Positions 45,536 through 55,524 of a DNA stretch of 64,000 nt are shown one piece after another. The stretch spans positions 744,001 through 808,000 of the forward strand of contig NZ_CP027116.1 of assembly GCF_003431975.1 (NCBI RefSeq), given 5' to 3'. Within the stretch, counting starts at the first letter, position 1. Each line of letters begins with the position of its first letter. The translations under genes were made by a program, and so were the position numbers. Origin of the DNA: Bacillus pumilus (GTDB lineage Bacteria; Bacillota; Bacilli; Bacillales; Bacillaceae). Below the pieces are notes generated by a model. The model searched no databases. It saw only the letters and a program-made list of their open reading frames with translations, and was not told the origin of the DNA.

Positions 45536-47236
45536 TTGAAACAACAAACGAACGAACCGTGGTGGAAAAAAGCGGTGGTTTACCAAATTTATCCGAAGAG
45601 CTTTTTAGATACAACAGGCTCTGGTACAGGCGATATCAATGGCGTGACAAAAAAGCTCGATTATATCAAAGAGTTGGGGGCGGATTGTATTTGGCTCACG
45701 CCAATGTATGAGTCCCCGCAGCATGACAACGGTTATGATATTAGTGATTATACAAAAATCCATGACATGTACGGCACAATGGCAGATTTTGAACACATGC
45801 TGAAGGAAGCGCATGATCGAGGCATACGAGTCATCATGGATTTAGCCGTCAATCATACATCCATTTTCCATGAGTGGTTTCAATTCTCACGCAAGTCAAA
45901 GGATAACCCTTATCGAGACTATTATATTTGGAAGGAGCCTAAAGCGGATGGCTCTCCGCCGAATGATTGGCAGTCAAAATTCGGCGGTCCAGCATGGGAG
46001 CTAGATGAAGCAGCGGGAGAGTATTATCTTCATTTATACGATGTCACCCAAGCGGATCTCAATTGGGAGAAGGATGAGGTGCGCAGGCAAGTATATGACA
46101 TCATGCACTTTTGGTTTGAAAAAGGAATTGATGGATTCCGGCTGGATGTCATCAACAACATTTCAAAGGATCAACGTTTCTTAGATGACGCTGGTCAATC
46201 TGTACAGGGCGACGGCCGAATGTATTATACAGATGGTCCAAGAATTCATGAGTTCCTGCACGAAATGAACCAAGAGGTTTTTTCGAAATATGACAGCATG
46301 ACAGTTGGGGAAATGTCTTCAACGAATATCGCAGACTGCATTCGGTATACAAGACCGGATCGGCAGGAACTGGATATGACGTTTAACTTCCATCATTTAA
46401 AGGTCGATTATCCAAATGGAGAAAAATGGGCACTCGCACCATTTGATTTTCAGGAATTGAAGTCGATTCTATCTGAGTGGCAGACGAAAATGCATGAGGG
46501 CGGTGGCTGGAATGCGCTCTTCTGGTGCAATCATGATCAGCCGCGTATCGTCTCAAGATACGGTGATGATGGTACGTATCATCAGCAATCAGCGAAGATG
46601 CTGGCGACCACCATTCATCTCATGCAAGGGACGCCATATATTTATCAAGGGGAAGAGATTGGCATGAAGAATCCTCAATTTGAGGACATCTCGTCTTACC
46701 GTGATATTGAATCACTCAATATGTATGAAGCCATGCTTGAAAAAGGGAAATCAAAGGAAGACGCACTCGCCATTTTACAGGCCAAGTCAAGAGATAATGC
46801 ACGAACACCTATGCAGTGGACCTCAGAAAAAAATGCAGGTTTCTCAAAAGGAACACCTTGGATTGAGCCAGCCAACAATGATATTTCAGTGGAAGCATCA
46901 CTAAAAGACCGGACGTCTATTTTCTATCATTATCAAGCCCTTTGCAGGCTGCGTAAAGAACTTGACGTGATCACATATGGAAGCTTCACTTTACTGTTAG
47001 TAGAAGATCCAAAGATTTTTGCTTATGTGAGAGAAAGTGATGAGGAGAAGCTGCTTGTGATCAATCACTTTTATGCTGGGGAGGCGGATTTTACGCTTCC
47101 TGATGATCTTGTGCAAGCTGTAGATGAGATGGAGGGGCAAGTGCTGTTATCCAATTATGAGGATGTGCCGGCAGATGTGAAGGGATTTACGTTGCGTCCA
47201 TATGAGTCAATCGTTTATCATTTAACCAAACGCTAG
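45536..47236 (+). CDS. treA: Trehalose-6-phosphate hydrolase TreA
   Basis: A 566-residue GH13 enzyme splitting trehalose-6-P into glucose and glucose-6-P. GH13 motifs: DLAVNHTS, GFRLDVINN with the nucleophile Asp, VGEMSS with the acid Glu, and NHDQPR. The N-terminal WWKKAVVYQIYPKSF is typical. It starts with TTG at 45536 after GGAGGAAA, 15 bp behind treP. It ends with the beta-sandwich domain C. Confidence 0.94.
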   Translation: MKQQTNEPWWKKAVVYQIYPKSFLDTTGSGTGDINGVTKKLDYIKELGADCIWLTPMYESPQHDNGYDISDYTKIHDMYGTMADFEHMLKEAHDRGIRVIMDLAVNHTSIFHEWFQFSRKSKDNPYRDYYIWKEPKADGSPPNDWQSKFGGPAWELDEAAGEYYLHLYDVTQADLNWEKDEVRRQVYDIMHFWFEKGIDGFRLDVINNISKDQRFLDDAGQSVQGDGRMYYTDGPRIHEFLHEMNQEVFSKYDSMTVGEMSSTNIADCIRYTRPDRQELDMTFNFHHLKVDYPNGEKWALAPFDFQELKSILSEWQTKMHEGGGWNALFWCNHDQPRIVSRYGDDGTYHQQSAKMLATTIHLMQGTPYIYQGEEIGMKNPQFEDISSYRDIESLNMYEAMLEKGKSKEDALAILQAKSRDNARTPMQWTSEKNAGFSKGTPWIEPANNDISVEASLKDRTSIFYHYQALCRLRKELDVITYGSFTLLLVEDPKIFAYVRESDEEKLLVINHFYAGEADFTLPDDLVQAVDEMEGQVLLSNYEDVPADVKGFTLRPYESIVYHLTKR

Positions 47237-47255
47237 AAAATGGGGCGGAGGGAAA

Positions 47256-47972
47256 ATGAAAGAGAATAAGTTTCGAGTGATTTATGATCAGCTCGCAAGA
47301 CGAATTGAACAAGGTGAATGGCAGGATAAAGGCATTCTGCCATCAGAGCATGAGCTGTCCTTGATGTACGACACGTCCCGTGAGACGGTGAGAAAGGCAT
47401 TGAATATCCTTGTGCAAAATGGCTATATCCAAAAAATCCGCGGGAAAGGCTCTGTCTTGCTCAATCGTGAGAAAATGCAATTCCCAGTCTCAGGTCTTGT
47501 CAGCTTTAAAGAGCTTTCCCAAACGCTTGGCCGAAAGACAGTCACGACAGTTCACGAATTTGGTTTAATCAAACCGGATCAGTCTATTCAGTCTCAGCTG
47601 AAAATAAGCGGGCAGGAGGATGTTTGGGAAGTCATTCGCTCTCGCAATATTAGCGGAGAAGAAGTGATTTTAGATAAGGATTACTTTTTGCAAAAGCATG
47701 TACCGGTCTTATCGAAGGACATATGCGAAGGATCCATCTACGAGTATATTGAAGGAGAGCTTGGTGTATCAATCAGCTACGCACAAAAGGAATTTGTGGT
47801 CGAGCCATGTACAGAAGAAGATGAGAAGTATCTCGATTTGGACGGGTTTGATCATGTGGTGGTGGTGAAGAATTATGTGTTCTTGGAGGATACGAGTCTA
47901 TTCCAATACACAGAAAGCCGCCACCGGCTAGATCGTTTCAGGTTCGTGGATTTTGCTAGAAGAGAGAAGTAG
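47256..47972 (+). CDS. treR: Trehalose operon repressor TreR
   Basis: A 238-residue GntR/HutC-type regulator. The N-terminal winged helix includes LPSEHELSLMYDTSRETVRKALNIL, followed by YIQKIRGKGSVLL. The C-terminal UTRA domain binds trehalose-6-phosphate. It is the third gene of treP-treA-treR and represses the operon through the two TGTATATACA palindromes upstream of treP. GCGGAGGG precedes the ATG. Confidence 0.93.
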   Translation: MKENKFRVIYDQLARRIEQGEWQDKGILPSEHELSLMYDTSRETVRKALNILVQNGYIQKIRGKGSVLLNREKMQFPVSGLVSFKELSQTLGRKTVTTVHEFGLIKPDQSIQSQLKISGQEDVWEVIRSRNISGEEVILDKDYFLQKHVPVLSKDICEGSIYEYIEGELGVSISYAQKEFVVEPCTEEDEKYLDLDGFDHVVVVKNYVFLEDTSLFQYTESRHRLDRFRFVDFARREK

Positions 47973-47995
47973 ACAGGGCCGAGGCTCTGTCTATT
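47972..47995 (+). terminator. Probable terminator of the tre operon
   Basis: AGACAG(G)GCC-GAG-GGC-type arms (AGACAGGGCC and GGCTCTGTCT) pair, followed by ATTTC. The T-tract is weak. Confidence 0.5.
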
Positions 47996-48048
47996 TCAGG
48001 TTTTAGGGAAACGAGGGGAACAATTAGAGCAACATTCTAGGAGGACAA

Positions 48049-48483
48049 ATGATCAGACTGAATAGACCATTAAAGTTAAGAGATGTAGAAATTTTTAGCG
48101 TGATGAAAGATCACAGGATTTTATGTTATGTCATCATTGAAGATACGCGAAAACCGTTTACGGCAGAAGATAGAAAATTAGAGCCGTTATGTTATATGGA
48201 TGAAGAAGACATTCAAGCGATTTTGAATGTGTTTCATATTTCCATAATCAATGATGAAAAATTAAGTGAAGCAGATTTAATGATGGTAAAAAGTTTTTTT
48301 GCTGATTTAGTAAATAATACGAACTTAACGAATTTTATTACGAGAGATTATGTTTTAAAGGATTTATATGATGTCGATGATGAAAATGACATCACGTTCT
48401 TTAATAGAATGCTTCGTCATATAGGATCAGATGATGTAAAAAAATTCGACGACCGCAATTGGATCTATTTATCTCAAGATTAA
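48049..48483 (+). CDS. Hypothetical acidic protein, 144 aa
   Basis: I do not recognise this protein. It is soluble and acidic (LYDVDDENDI, EADLMMVKSFFADLVNN), with a beta-rich start (RLKDVEIFSV-like strand, HRILCYVIIEDTR) and a helical rest. There is no signal peptide, membrane segment or metal motif. The gene is AT-rich compared with treR. AGGAGGAC stands upstream, 4-5 bp from the ATG. It is alone between the tre operon and yfkN and shares a terminator with yfkN. Confidence 0.6.
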   Translation: MIRLNRPLKLRDVEIFSVMKDHRILCYVIIEDTRKPFTAEDRKLEPLCYMDEEDIQAILNVFHISIINDEKLSEADLMMVKSFFADLVNNTNLTNFITRDYVLKDLYDVDDENDITFFNRMLRHIGSDDVKKFDDRNWIYLSQD

Positions 48484-48497
48484 TAACTTATTCCAAG

Positions 48498-48529
48498 AAA
48501 AGAGGACAGAGCATAGGCCCTGTCCTTTT
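48498..48529. terminator. Bidirectional terminator between the hypothetical gene and yfkN
   Basis: AAAAGAGGACAG pairs with CTGTCCTTTTC around AGCATAGGCC, with A and T runs at both ends. Confidence 0.8.
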
Positions 48530-48532
48530 CCT

Positions 48533-51500
48533 TTAAGATGATACATTTTTTCTTGTGCGCTTACGCTGGTAGTAATAAAGGATACCGCCAGCAGCGAGCA
48601 TGAGCACACCGATGAGTACAGCTGTATACATCATTGTGGCTGTATTCGGCAGTGTGCCGCCTGGGAGGCCGGTTCCATCTTGGTTTGGATCTGTGCCTCC
48701 GCCTGGTGCTGTTGTTCCGCCGTCTCCACCAGTTTGATCTGGGGTTGTTCCAGCTGCAACACTCTGGTTGAGGACGGTGTATTCACTGAAGTGCTCAGTT
48801 TGACCTGATACGACACCGTTTTCGAACGATCCGTTACTTGTTTTGGCGTAACGATTCTTCTTGCGATCTACATAATATACACCAGGTTTTTTCGCCTTTT
48901 GAGGCTCGTCTAGTGTAAAGGATAGTGTGACAGGGTCTTTAAAGGTAGAAACCTTTTTCTCGTCTTGTTTGATTTGGAAATCATACGTATCTGTTAATGC
49001 GTTTTTCACCTTATCCGTCTTTGTCATTCCAATATCTGCACTTGTGTCTGATAGATTGGAGAGCGGCAATGTGAGACCCACTTTGTCATGATAGATGGTG
49101 ACGTTTGGATCTTGCTCTCTCTTCTTTAGCTCGGCTACTTGCGCTTTTGATAGAGACAATTGAACGTTTTTCGCTTCGCTTGCTTTGTCTAAATAGAGCA
49201 ATGCTTTGTTTGTATGCTGCACATACGTTTGGAATTTCTCGTCATCTTGAATGTCATAAGCGCCCTTGCCTTTCATGCGAGGAAGGAACACTTCTTTCAC
49301 CCTGTGATCGATGACAGGGGAAATTTGACCGTCTGCCTTTTCAATTTGCTCTTTGAAGATTTCATAATCAACATAGCCTAAATCTTCACCATGAGACGCT
49401 TCTGTAAAGACGCTGTAGCCATCCCCACCTGTGCCAACAAATGCGTTCGTCGCCACGCGGTATGTTTTCTCATCATCAAGGTCTGTCAATTGACCTTTTT
49501 GGTCTTTCAGTTTCACATCAATCAGTCTGCTGCCAGCTGGTTTACTGAGTGTAAACGTATATTCAATGCCAGCGACATGTGGGAATGCGCCTCCGCCTTC
49601 CTCAATGCCTGACAGCCCCTGCTCGAGTGCTTTTTTAATTTGACTGCCTTTTAAATCTGCGACATAAAGTGTATTTCCGAAAGGCATGACCGTTAAAATA
49701 TCACCTAAAGTGATATCACCTTTTTCGATACTTCCACGAATACCGCCACCGTTTGTAATGGCAAGGTCAGCACCGGCAGATTCTTGCGCTTTCTGCAGCA
49801 TGCCGTCCGCAATAAAGTTTCCAAGATTCGTTTCCTTCGCGCGGACGTGCTCACGTTGACCGTCTAAAAGGACATCTGTATGGCCAACTTTTTCTGTCTT
49901 TAAATCTTGAATATCTGCTTTGTACCCATCAAGGATCGCTTTAGCATCCGCATCTTCTTTGACAGAGTCATCGATGGGGATTAGGTCAAAAGAGGATTCT
50001 TTTGGCTGTACGACTCCTTTTTTGTCAAAGGACACGTCTACTTTCCCTAAAAATTGTCCGTAGTCTTTCACTTGAGCGACGATCGTAGGTTCTTGTTTAT
50101 TGACGACCTTTAATTTTTCAACAAGGGTGTGCGTGTGACCGCCAATGATTAAATCAATCCCATCGACTTTTTGAGCGAGCTCAAGATCACGGTTATAGCC
50201 AATGTGAGTTAACGCAATGATTTTATTGATTTTTTCTTCTGTTTGAATGGTGTTGACTGTTTCTTTTGCTTTCTTGTAAGCATCTTTAAATTGAACGTTA
50301 GGGCCGCTGCTGGATGTAATGGCTGTATCTTCAGTGGTTAAGCCGAATACGGCCACCTTTTCACCGTTTACATCGAGCAGGATGTAAGGGTAAATCCCGG
50401 CTTCTTTTTTCTCTCCAGCTTTAAATGAGGCTGGTTTTTTTACTAAGTCGCTCAATTGTTTTTCCTTCGAGACATCCACGTTTGATGACACAATCGGGAA
50501 TTGAGGTTTTTCAAATTGATGACGGTTTTTCGCATCAACATTTGACGCATCGCCTGTTAGGAATTGACGAAGGACAGAGGGACCTTTATCAAATTCATGA
50601 TTACCAAATGTCATGGCATCGTATTTCATTAAATTCATTAATTTCAAATCGGCAAGTCCTTGCCATTTTGTGAAATATAGATCACCAGAGAAGACATCAC
50701 CAGCGTCTAATAATATATTGTTCTTACTTTCAGCACGGACTTCCTTGATCTTTGTTGCGCGCCTTGCCGCATCATCAAGGTGTGCGTGTGTATCGTTCGT
50801 ATGCATCACTGTTAAATTCCAGTTGTCTGATGCAGGCGGTTCTGTTGTGCCATCCTCTTTAAAGGCTAGCTTGTACACACCAAGACCATTTGTGCTTGCG
50901 TTACGAACAAAGTCTACGCTGCTTGATTTCTCTGCAAATGGTTTGGCTAAAAGAGAAGATTCAAATGTTAAGGTTGCGCCCTTTACCGGTGCGATGGACC
51001 AGTTTTGATCGGCGCTTGGGTTGATCGTCTTTTGTTCGATAATATAATCCATCAGCACTTGACGGTTCTCATCTGCTGAAGCAAGTACGACTTTATCTTG
51101 CGTCAGGTGCGGGAAGCCTCCGCCGCCAGAAGCACGATAGTTATTCGTTACGACTAAAAATTCTTGATTGTCAGAGACTGGTTTCCCGTTGTAAGACAGG
51201 TTTTTGATGCGGTTTGCATTGGCGTTGACAATTGTGCCTGTTGTGCTGTATTTAGCAGGCTGCGTCACATCGACTTGGTATGTCACGCCATCAATCACAT
51301 CAAAATTATACGAGCGGTATTCCTCGTTTAAAATCGGCTGCTCTTTTGAATCGTTTGGTTTGATCTGATGAAATTGTCCGGCAGACATCTCTAACCAGTC
51401 TTTTACTTCACTGCCTTTCAGTTTCACAATCTGCACAGTGTTATCGTAAAGGTAGAGATCGCCGATATTCTTAATCGCTAAATCCCCTTTTCCGATATTT

Positions 51501-52816
51501 GTATAATAATTCACACCGTTTCGTCCGCCGGCTTTAAACGGCGCACCTGCAGATAGAATCGGCAAGTTTTTGTAAGAGGTATCCTTCATTTTTTCTTGTG
51601 CATACCATTTTTGTGCATCTGTGACGACTTGAATGGAAGGGTCATCCATCACTTGTGCAAAAAAGCTATTAATATCTGCTTCTGTTTTGCCAACAGGCTT
51701 TCTCACGTAATCAAGTGTGTTTTGGTGCGTAGTTTGAATGGCATCTTTCACTGTGCTGTTTTGAGATGACACGCCAGTAACAGATTCTATTTTTCCGGTT
51801 CCGTCTGTGACCTTCCAGTTGCTGCCGTCAGGCTCTAATGTTAAATCAATGACTCCAAGGTAGCTGCCCCAGTTTTTTGACATGACGACTGGGATGCCGT
51901 TGATGGTCCCTTTTGAGACATTGAATTTGTCGACACCGCTATATTCAGCACTTGGGAATGAGCCGTGCTGGTGGCCGGACACAATGGCATCGATGCCTTT
52001 TGTTTTTGTAGCAAGGTCAAAGATCATATTTTCTGATCCTTTAGGTGAAGCGGTTTTTTCAATTCCTGTATGGGCAAGAGCGACAATGACATCCGCGCCT
52101 TTTGCCTTCATTTCAGGAATGGTTTCATTAGCAGATTCGACGATGTCCTGCACTTGAACTTGTCCATCTAAATGCTTCTTATCCCACGTCATGATTTGTG
52201 GTGGAACGAATCCTATGTAACCAACTTTTACAGTTTGTGAGGCTCCGTTTTCATCTTTAAAGGTTTTATCTTGGATCACATAAGGCGTAAAACGGTGTTC
52301 TCCATTTAACTTTTTGACGTTCGCATTGACAATCGGGAAGTTAGCGCCCGCAATGGTCCCATCAAGAAAGGATAATCCGTAGTTAAATTCATGATTGCCA
52401 AGTGTTCCTGCATCGTATTTTAGTTTGTTGAGTGTATGAATAATGGGGTGAACCTTTGTTTGATTGATGATGCTGTCTTTCTCATGTTTGTAAACGTATT
52501 CTCCAAGAGGGGTTCCTTGAATCAGGTCTCCATTATCAACAAGGAGTGTATTTGGATTTTGTGAACGGTGCTTGTCAATCAGCTCGGCTGTTTTCGCCAA
52601 ACCAAATTCATTTGTTTCTTTGTCGCTGTAATAATCATAATTCATCATGTTCGCATGAATATCGGTTGTGGCTAAAATGCTGACCTTTACGGCATTGCCG
52701 CTTTCTGTTTCTGCATGAATAGGTACTGCTGGGAGAATGAGACTAATCATCATAATGGAAGTGAGCAGAATAGACAGGTTTTTCCTTCGTTTAGACCTAT
52801 GTGCTTGCTTCTTCAC
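48533..52816 (-). CDS. yfkN: Cell-wall-anchored multifunctional nucleotidase/cyclic phosphodiesterase YfkN
   Basis: A 1427-residue secreted enzyme. A signal peptide (about 1-35) is followed by two metallophosphoesterase plus 5'-nucleotidase modules. Module one (about 45-660) has ATTDIHANMM, GNHEFNYG and GHQHGSFPS. Module two (about 665-1180) has MHTNDTHAHL, GNHEFDKG and GGHTHTLVEK. Both carry NGGGIRG/GGRNGVNYY-type substrate loops. The C-terminal tail is Gly/Thr/Pro-rich, ending in the sortase signal LPNTA, a hydrophobic helix and KRKRTRK-type positive residues. B. subtilis YfkN acts as 2',3'-cyclic nucleotidase, 3'- and 5'-nucleotidase and is a sortase substrate. It scavenges phosphate and nucleosides. 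Confidence 0.93.
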   Translation of the reverse strand: MKKQAHRSKRRKNLSILLTSIMMISLILPAVPIHAETESGNAVKVSILATTDIHANMMNYDYYSDKETNEFGLAKTAELIDKHRSQNPNTLLVDNGDLIQGTPLGEYVYKHEKDSIINQTKVHPIIHTLNKLKYDAGTLGNHEFNYGLSFLDGTIAGANFPIVNANVKKLNGEHRFTPYVIQDKTFKDENGASQTVKVGYIGFVPPQIMTWDKKHLDGQVQVQDIVESANETIPEMKAKGADVIVALAHTGIEKTASPKGSENMIFDLATKTKGIDAIVSGHQHGSFPSAEYSGVDKFNVSKGTINGIPVVMSKNWGSYLGVIDLTLEPDGSNWKVTDGTGKIESVTGVSSQNSTVKDAIQTTHQNTLDYVRKPVGKTEADINSFFAQVMDDPSIQVVTDAQKWYAQEKMKDTSYKNLPILSAGAPFKAGGRNGVNYYTNIGKGDLAIKNIGDLYLYDNTVQIVKLKGSEVKDWLEMSAGQFHQIKPNDSKEQPILNEEYRSYNFDVIDGVTYQVDVTQPAKYSTTGTIVNANANRIKNLSYNGKPVSDNQEFLVVTNNYRASGGGGFPHLTQDKVVLASADENRQVLMDYIIEQKTINPSADQNWSIAPVKGATLTFESSLLAKPFAEKSSSVDFVRNASTNGLGVYKLAFKEDGTTEPPASDNWNLTVMHTNDTHAHLDDAARRATKIKEVRAESKNNILLDAGDVFSGDLYFTKWQGLADLKLMNLMKYDAMTFGNHEFDKGPSVLRQFLTGDASNVDAKNRHQFEKPQFPIVSSNVDVSKEKQLSDLVKKPASFKAGEKKEAGIYPYILLDVNGEKVAVFGLTTEDTAITSSSGPNVQFKDAYKKAKETVNTIQTEEKINKIIALTHIGYNRDLELAQKVDGIDLIIGGHTHTLVEKLKVVNKQEPTIVAQVKDYGQFLGKVDVSFDKKGVVQPKESSFDLIPIDDSVKEDADAKAILDGYKADIQDLKTEKVGHTDVLLDGQREHVRAKETNLGNFIADGMLQKAQESAGADLAITNGGGIRGSIEKGDITLGDILTVMPFGNTLYVADLKGSQIKKALEQGLSGIEEGGGAFPHVAGIEYTFTLSKPAGSRLIDVKLKDQKGQLTDLDDEKTYRVATNAFVGTGGDGYSVFTEASHGEDLGYVDYEIFKEQIEKADGQISPVIDHRVKEVFLPRMKGKGAYDIQDDEKFQTYVQHTNKALLYLDKASEAKNVQLSLSKAQVAELKKREQDPNVTIYHDKVGLTLPLSNLSDTSADIGMTKTDKVKNALTDTYDFQIKQDEKKVSTFKDPVTLSFTLDEPQKAKKPGVYYVDRKKNRYAKTSNGSFENGVVSGQTEHFSEYTVLNQSVAAGTTPDQTGGDGGTTAPGGGTDPNQDGTGLPGGTLPNTATMMYTAVLIGVLMLAAGGILYYYQRKRTRKNVSS

Positions 52817-52857
52817 CTGATCTCCGCCTTTCTAATTTTTTTGTCCACAATACCTAT

Positions 52858-52909
52858 TGTAGAAATGTTTCGTTAACTTTTGTAGTTATTTTTTGCAGAT
52901 TATTGTAAA
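52858..52909 (-). promoter_or_regulatory. Possible PhoP boxes upstream of yfkN
   Basis: On the plus strand TGTAGA (52858), TGTAGT (52881), TGCAGA (52894) and TGTAAA (52904) resemble reversed TT(A/T/C)ACA Pho boxes. Three of them are 10-13 bp apart. yfkN is reported as phosphate-starvation induced in B. subtilis, which fits, but the match is loose. Confidence 0.35.
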
Positions 52910-53004
52910 GATAACATAAATCATACAAATTACCTTGTTAAGAGAATGTGAATGAGCCTAAATGCTTATTTTTATCATAAAGGGTTTTCTGATAAGGATA
53001 GGAT

Positions 53005-53029
53005 GTTTGATTTCAAGGAGTCCGGGTAT
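53005..53029 (+). promoter_or_regulatory. SigB-type promoter of yfkM
   Basis: GTTTGA, 13 bases, GGGTAT. Only one mismatch to the SigB -35 and a perfect -10. It lies about 40 bp before the yfkM start. Confidence 0.8.
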
Positions 53030-53070
53030 ATTGTGTAGTGTAAACGATAATCAAGCAGGAGGGTTTCTAC

Positions 53071-53589
53071 ATGGGTAAGAAAATTGCAGTTGTATTAACA
53101 GATTACTTTGAGGATGTTGAATTCACCGAGCCTGCAAAAGCCTTTAAAGATGCAGGCCATGAGATCACAGTCATTGAAAATGAAGAAGGAAAAACAGTCA
53201 AAGGGAAGCAGGGAGAGGCAGAAGTGAAAGTGGATGCGTCCATTGATCACGTGAAGCCCGAAGACTTTGATGCGCTTCTCATTCCTGGCGGTTTCTCACC
53301 AGATATTTTACGTGCGGATGATCGCTACGTCCAATTCACAAAAGCATTTATGGATGATAAAAAACCAGTATTTGCAATCTGCCACGGACCGCAATTGCTT
53401 ATTACAGCGAAGACGCTTGAAGGCAGAGGAGCAACTGGGTATACATCCATTCAAGTCGATATGGAAAACGCAGGCGCCAAATTCAAAGACGAAGAAGTCG
53501 TCGTTTGTCAGGATCAGCTTGTGACAAGCCGTACACCTGATGACATTCCAGCATTTAACCGTGAATCATTAAAACTGCTTGAGAAATAA
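53071..53589 (+). CDS. yfkM: DJ-1/PfpI family general stress protein YfkM (GS18)
   Basis: A 172-residue class I glutamine-amidotransferase-like protein. The nucleophile elbow is FAICHGPQLLI, with Cys near residue 104 followed by His. The acid residue lies in VEFTEPAKAF, and the LIPGGFSPDILR loop is intact. Such proteins act as glyoxalase/deglycase or chaperone-like enzymes. It is known in B. subtilis as a SigB-induced stress protein, which agrees with the promoter. CAGGAGGG precedes the ATG. Confidence 0.92.
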   Translation: MGKKIAVVLTDYFEDVEFTEPAKAFKDAGHEITVIENEEGKTVKGKQGEAEVKVDASIDHVKPEDFDALLIPGGFSPDILRADDRYVQFTKAFMDDKKPVFAICHGPQLLITAKTLEGRGATGYTSIQVDMENAGAKFKDEEVVVCQDQLVTSRTPDDIPAFNRESLKLLEK

Positions 53590-53610
53590 ACCGCAGTTAT
53601 GACAGGATAT

Positions 53611-53644
53611 AAAAAGTCAGCACCTAAAGGGGTGCTGACTTTTT
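53611..53644 (+). terminator. yfkM terminator
   Basis: AAAAAGTCAGCACC pairs with GGTGCTGACTTTTT around TAAAGG; a strong bidirectional hairpin. Confidence 0.9.
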
Positions 53645-53701
53645 CTGTGCACGATGTAGGAAACCTGCGTGTAGACTGCAAAGCAGCTTTCACATGCACC
53701 A

Positions 53702-53917
53702 TTATTTTCTTAAGCTTTTTAGTTCGCTTGCGATGGCTTGCATTTCACTTGGGCTGAATGAAGATTTTTTCATCACCATTTGGTGAAGAAATTCAATATC
53801 TTCGTACTTATCTGGACTGAAGTCTTCGGCTTTGATGACTCCAATGTTCAGCATATTTAACTTTTGCGAAATGTCTTCAATCAGCTGATTGACTTCAGCC
53901 GCTTTTTGCTCTGACAA
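53702..53917 (-). CDS. yfkK: UPF0435 protein YfkK
   Basis: A small protein of the UPF0435 family. Its C-terminus [20 protein letters not shown] and [13 protein letters not shown] match YfkK. TTG 53917 gives 71 residues, the usual family length, with AGGAAAGG upstream. The longer ATG 53956 is preceded at once by TAAAAT, which looks like the -10 box, so that ATG would lie at the transcript start. Soluble, helical, function unknown. Confidence 0.8.
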   Translation of the reverse strand: MSEQKAAEVNQLIEDISQKLNMLNIGVIKAEDFSPDKYEDIEFLHQMVMKKSSFSPSEMQAIASELKSLRK

Positions 53918-53994
53918 GGGCGGCACGTCCTTTCCTGCATATGTGTCGAATAACATGTCTATTTTAACAGAAATGCAAAAGAATAAAAGGGCTA

Positions 53995-55350
53995 TTAAGA
54001 CGAGACAGAGATGTTTTTCTCTTTTTTCTCCTGTTTGATTTTATCAATGATTCGTTTTGATTCAAATACGACAACGCCCGATAAACCGATGAGACCAATT
54101 AAGTTTGGGATGGCCATCAGTCCATTAAGCATATCTGCTACGCCCCATACGAAGTCATTTTTAAACACGGCACCGAAAAAGACAGCTATGACAAACACGA
54201 TGCGATAATACATGACGTACGAATCCTTCGCTAAATATGTAAAGCATTTCTCTCCATAATAGGACCAGCCAATGATGGTAGAATAGGCAAACAAGAGCAG
54301 ACCGATTGCCACAATGGTTGAGCCAACTGGGCCGAGGAAGTGAGCAAAGGATAACGAGGTCAGCGCATCACTTTTCACTGTTAGATACATATCTGCCATG
54401 ACAATGGTAATGCCAGTGATAGAACAAACAATGATTGTATCAATAAACACTTGCGTCATAGAGACGAGGGCTTGACGGGCAGGCATATCCGTTTTCGCAG
54501 CCGCAGCCGCAATTGGTGCTGATCCAAGTCCTGCTTCATTGGAAAAGACTCCTCGTGCGACACCCCAGCGAATGACAGTCCCTATTGCACCACCGGCCAC
54601 AGCTTGACCTGTAAAGGCATCTGAGAAAATAAGCCGTACTGCGCCTGGAACAAGATCAGCATTCATAACAAGAATGATCAGACCGCAAATGACGTAAAAT
54701 AAAGCCATAACGGGTACAAAAATAGATGTAACCCGGCCGATGCTTTTAATTCCACCTAAAATCACAAGTGCCGTAAAAGCCGTAATAATGATACCTGTTA
54801 CCCATGTTGGAATTTGAAAAGTGGAATTCATGACGCCTGAAATGGAATTAGATTGTACCAGGTTGCCGATCCCAAAGGCAGCACTGGCGCCGAAAACAGC
54901 AAATAGCACCCCCAGCCATTTCTGCTTTAAGCCATGCTCTAAATAATACATAGGTCCACCAGACATTTCGCCTTTTTCGTTTTTGACCCTGTATTTCACA
55001 GCAAGAACAGCTTCTGCAAACTTAGTGGCCATCCCGAAAAATGCAGCAAACCACATCCAGAATACTGCTCCAGGACCACCCGCTATAACAGCCGATGCCA
55101 CACCTACGATATTCCCTGTACCGACAGTTGCGGCAAGAGCCGTCATTAATGCTTGGAAATGAGAAATATCTCCTTCTGACATTTTATCTTGTTTTGAAAA
55201 AGCGAGCTTTAAAGAATAAGGAAGTAATCTAATTTGAATGAAGAGAACGCGAAAGGTGAGGTATATTCCAGTACCAACAATTAAAATCAACAGGGGAGGT
55301 CCCCACAAAAAATTGTTCATCGTCGTGACAAACTGCTCAATTATTCCCAT
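53995..55350 (-). CDS. Sodium:alanine/glycine symporter, AGCS family
   Basis: A 451-residue membrane protein with about 11 helices. The AGCS family signatures are [40 protein letters not shown] and [21 protein letters not shown]. It takes up alanine, glycine or glutamine with Na+. B. subtilis has AlsT, YflA and others; YflA lies beside treP there, so this gene may be a relocated relative. I leave the symbol open. GGGGGATATTAG precedes the ATG. Confidence 0.85.
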   Translation of the reverse strand: MGIIEQFVTTMNNFLWGPPLLILIVGTGIYLTFRVLFIQIRLLPYSLKLAFSKQDKMSEGDISHFQALMTALAATVGTGNIVGVASAVIAGGPGAVFWMWFAAFFGMATKFAEAVLAVKYRVKNEKGEMSGGPMYYLEHGLKQKWLGVLFAVFGASAAFGIGNLVQSNSISGVMNSTFQIPTWVTGIIITAFTALVILGGIKSIGRVTSIFVPVMALFYVICGLIILVMNADLVPGAVRLIFSDAFTGQAVAGGAIGTVIRWGVARGVFSNEAGLGSAPIAAAAAKTDMPARQALVSMTQVFIDTIIVCSITGITIVMADMYLTVKSDALTSLSFAHFLGPVGSTIVAIGLLLFAYSTIIGWSYYGEKCFTYLAKDSYVMYYRIVFVIAVFFGAVFKNDFVWGVADMLNGLMAIPNLIGLIGLSGVVVFESKRIIDKIKQEKKEKNISVSS

Positions 55351-55524
55351 CTAATATCCCCCTTTGTTTGTGTAATTCTCCTAAAGTTTCTCCTGTTTTT
55401 GTGTATTTTGTCAATGGCGATGAGAGCTTTTCTTGCAAAGTTTCCAAAAGAAAAGGGACTTGATATGATGAAGTCAAGGTTTTCAAAAAGGAGTCTTAGG
55501 GAAAAGATAGGAGGAGAATGAAGA

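Noticed and set aside
53667..53676. Possible further copy of the intergenic repeat (GCGTGTAGAC)
   Set aside because: Only 10 bases match and nothing of the rest of the element follows.
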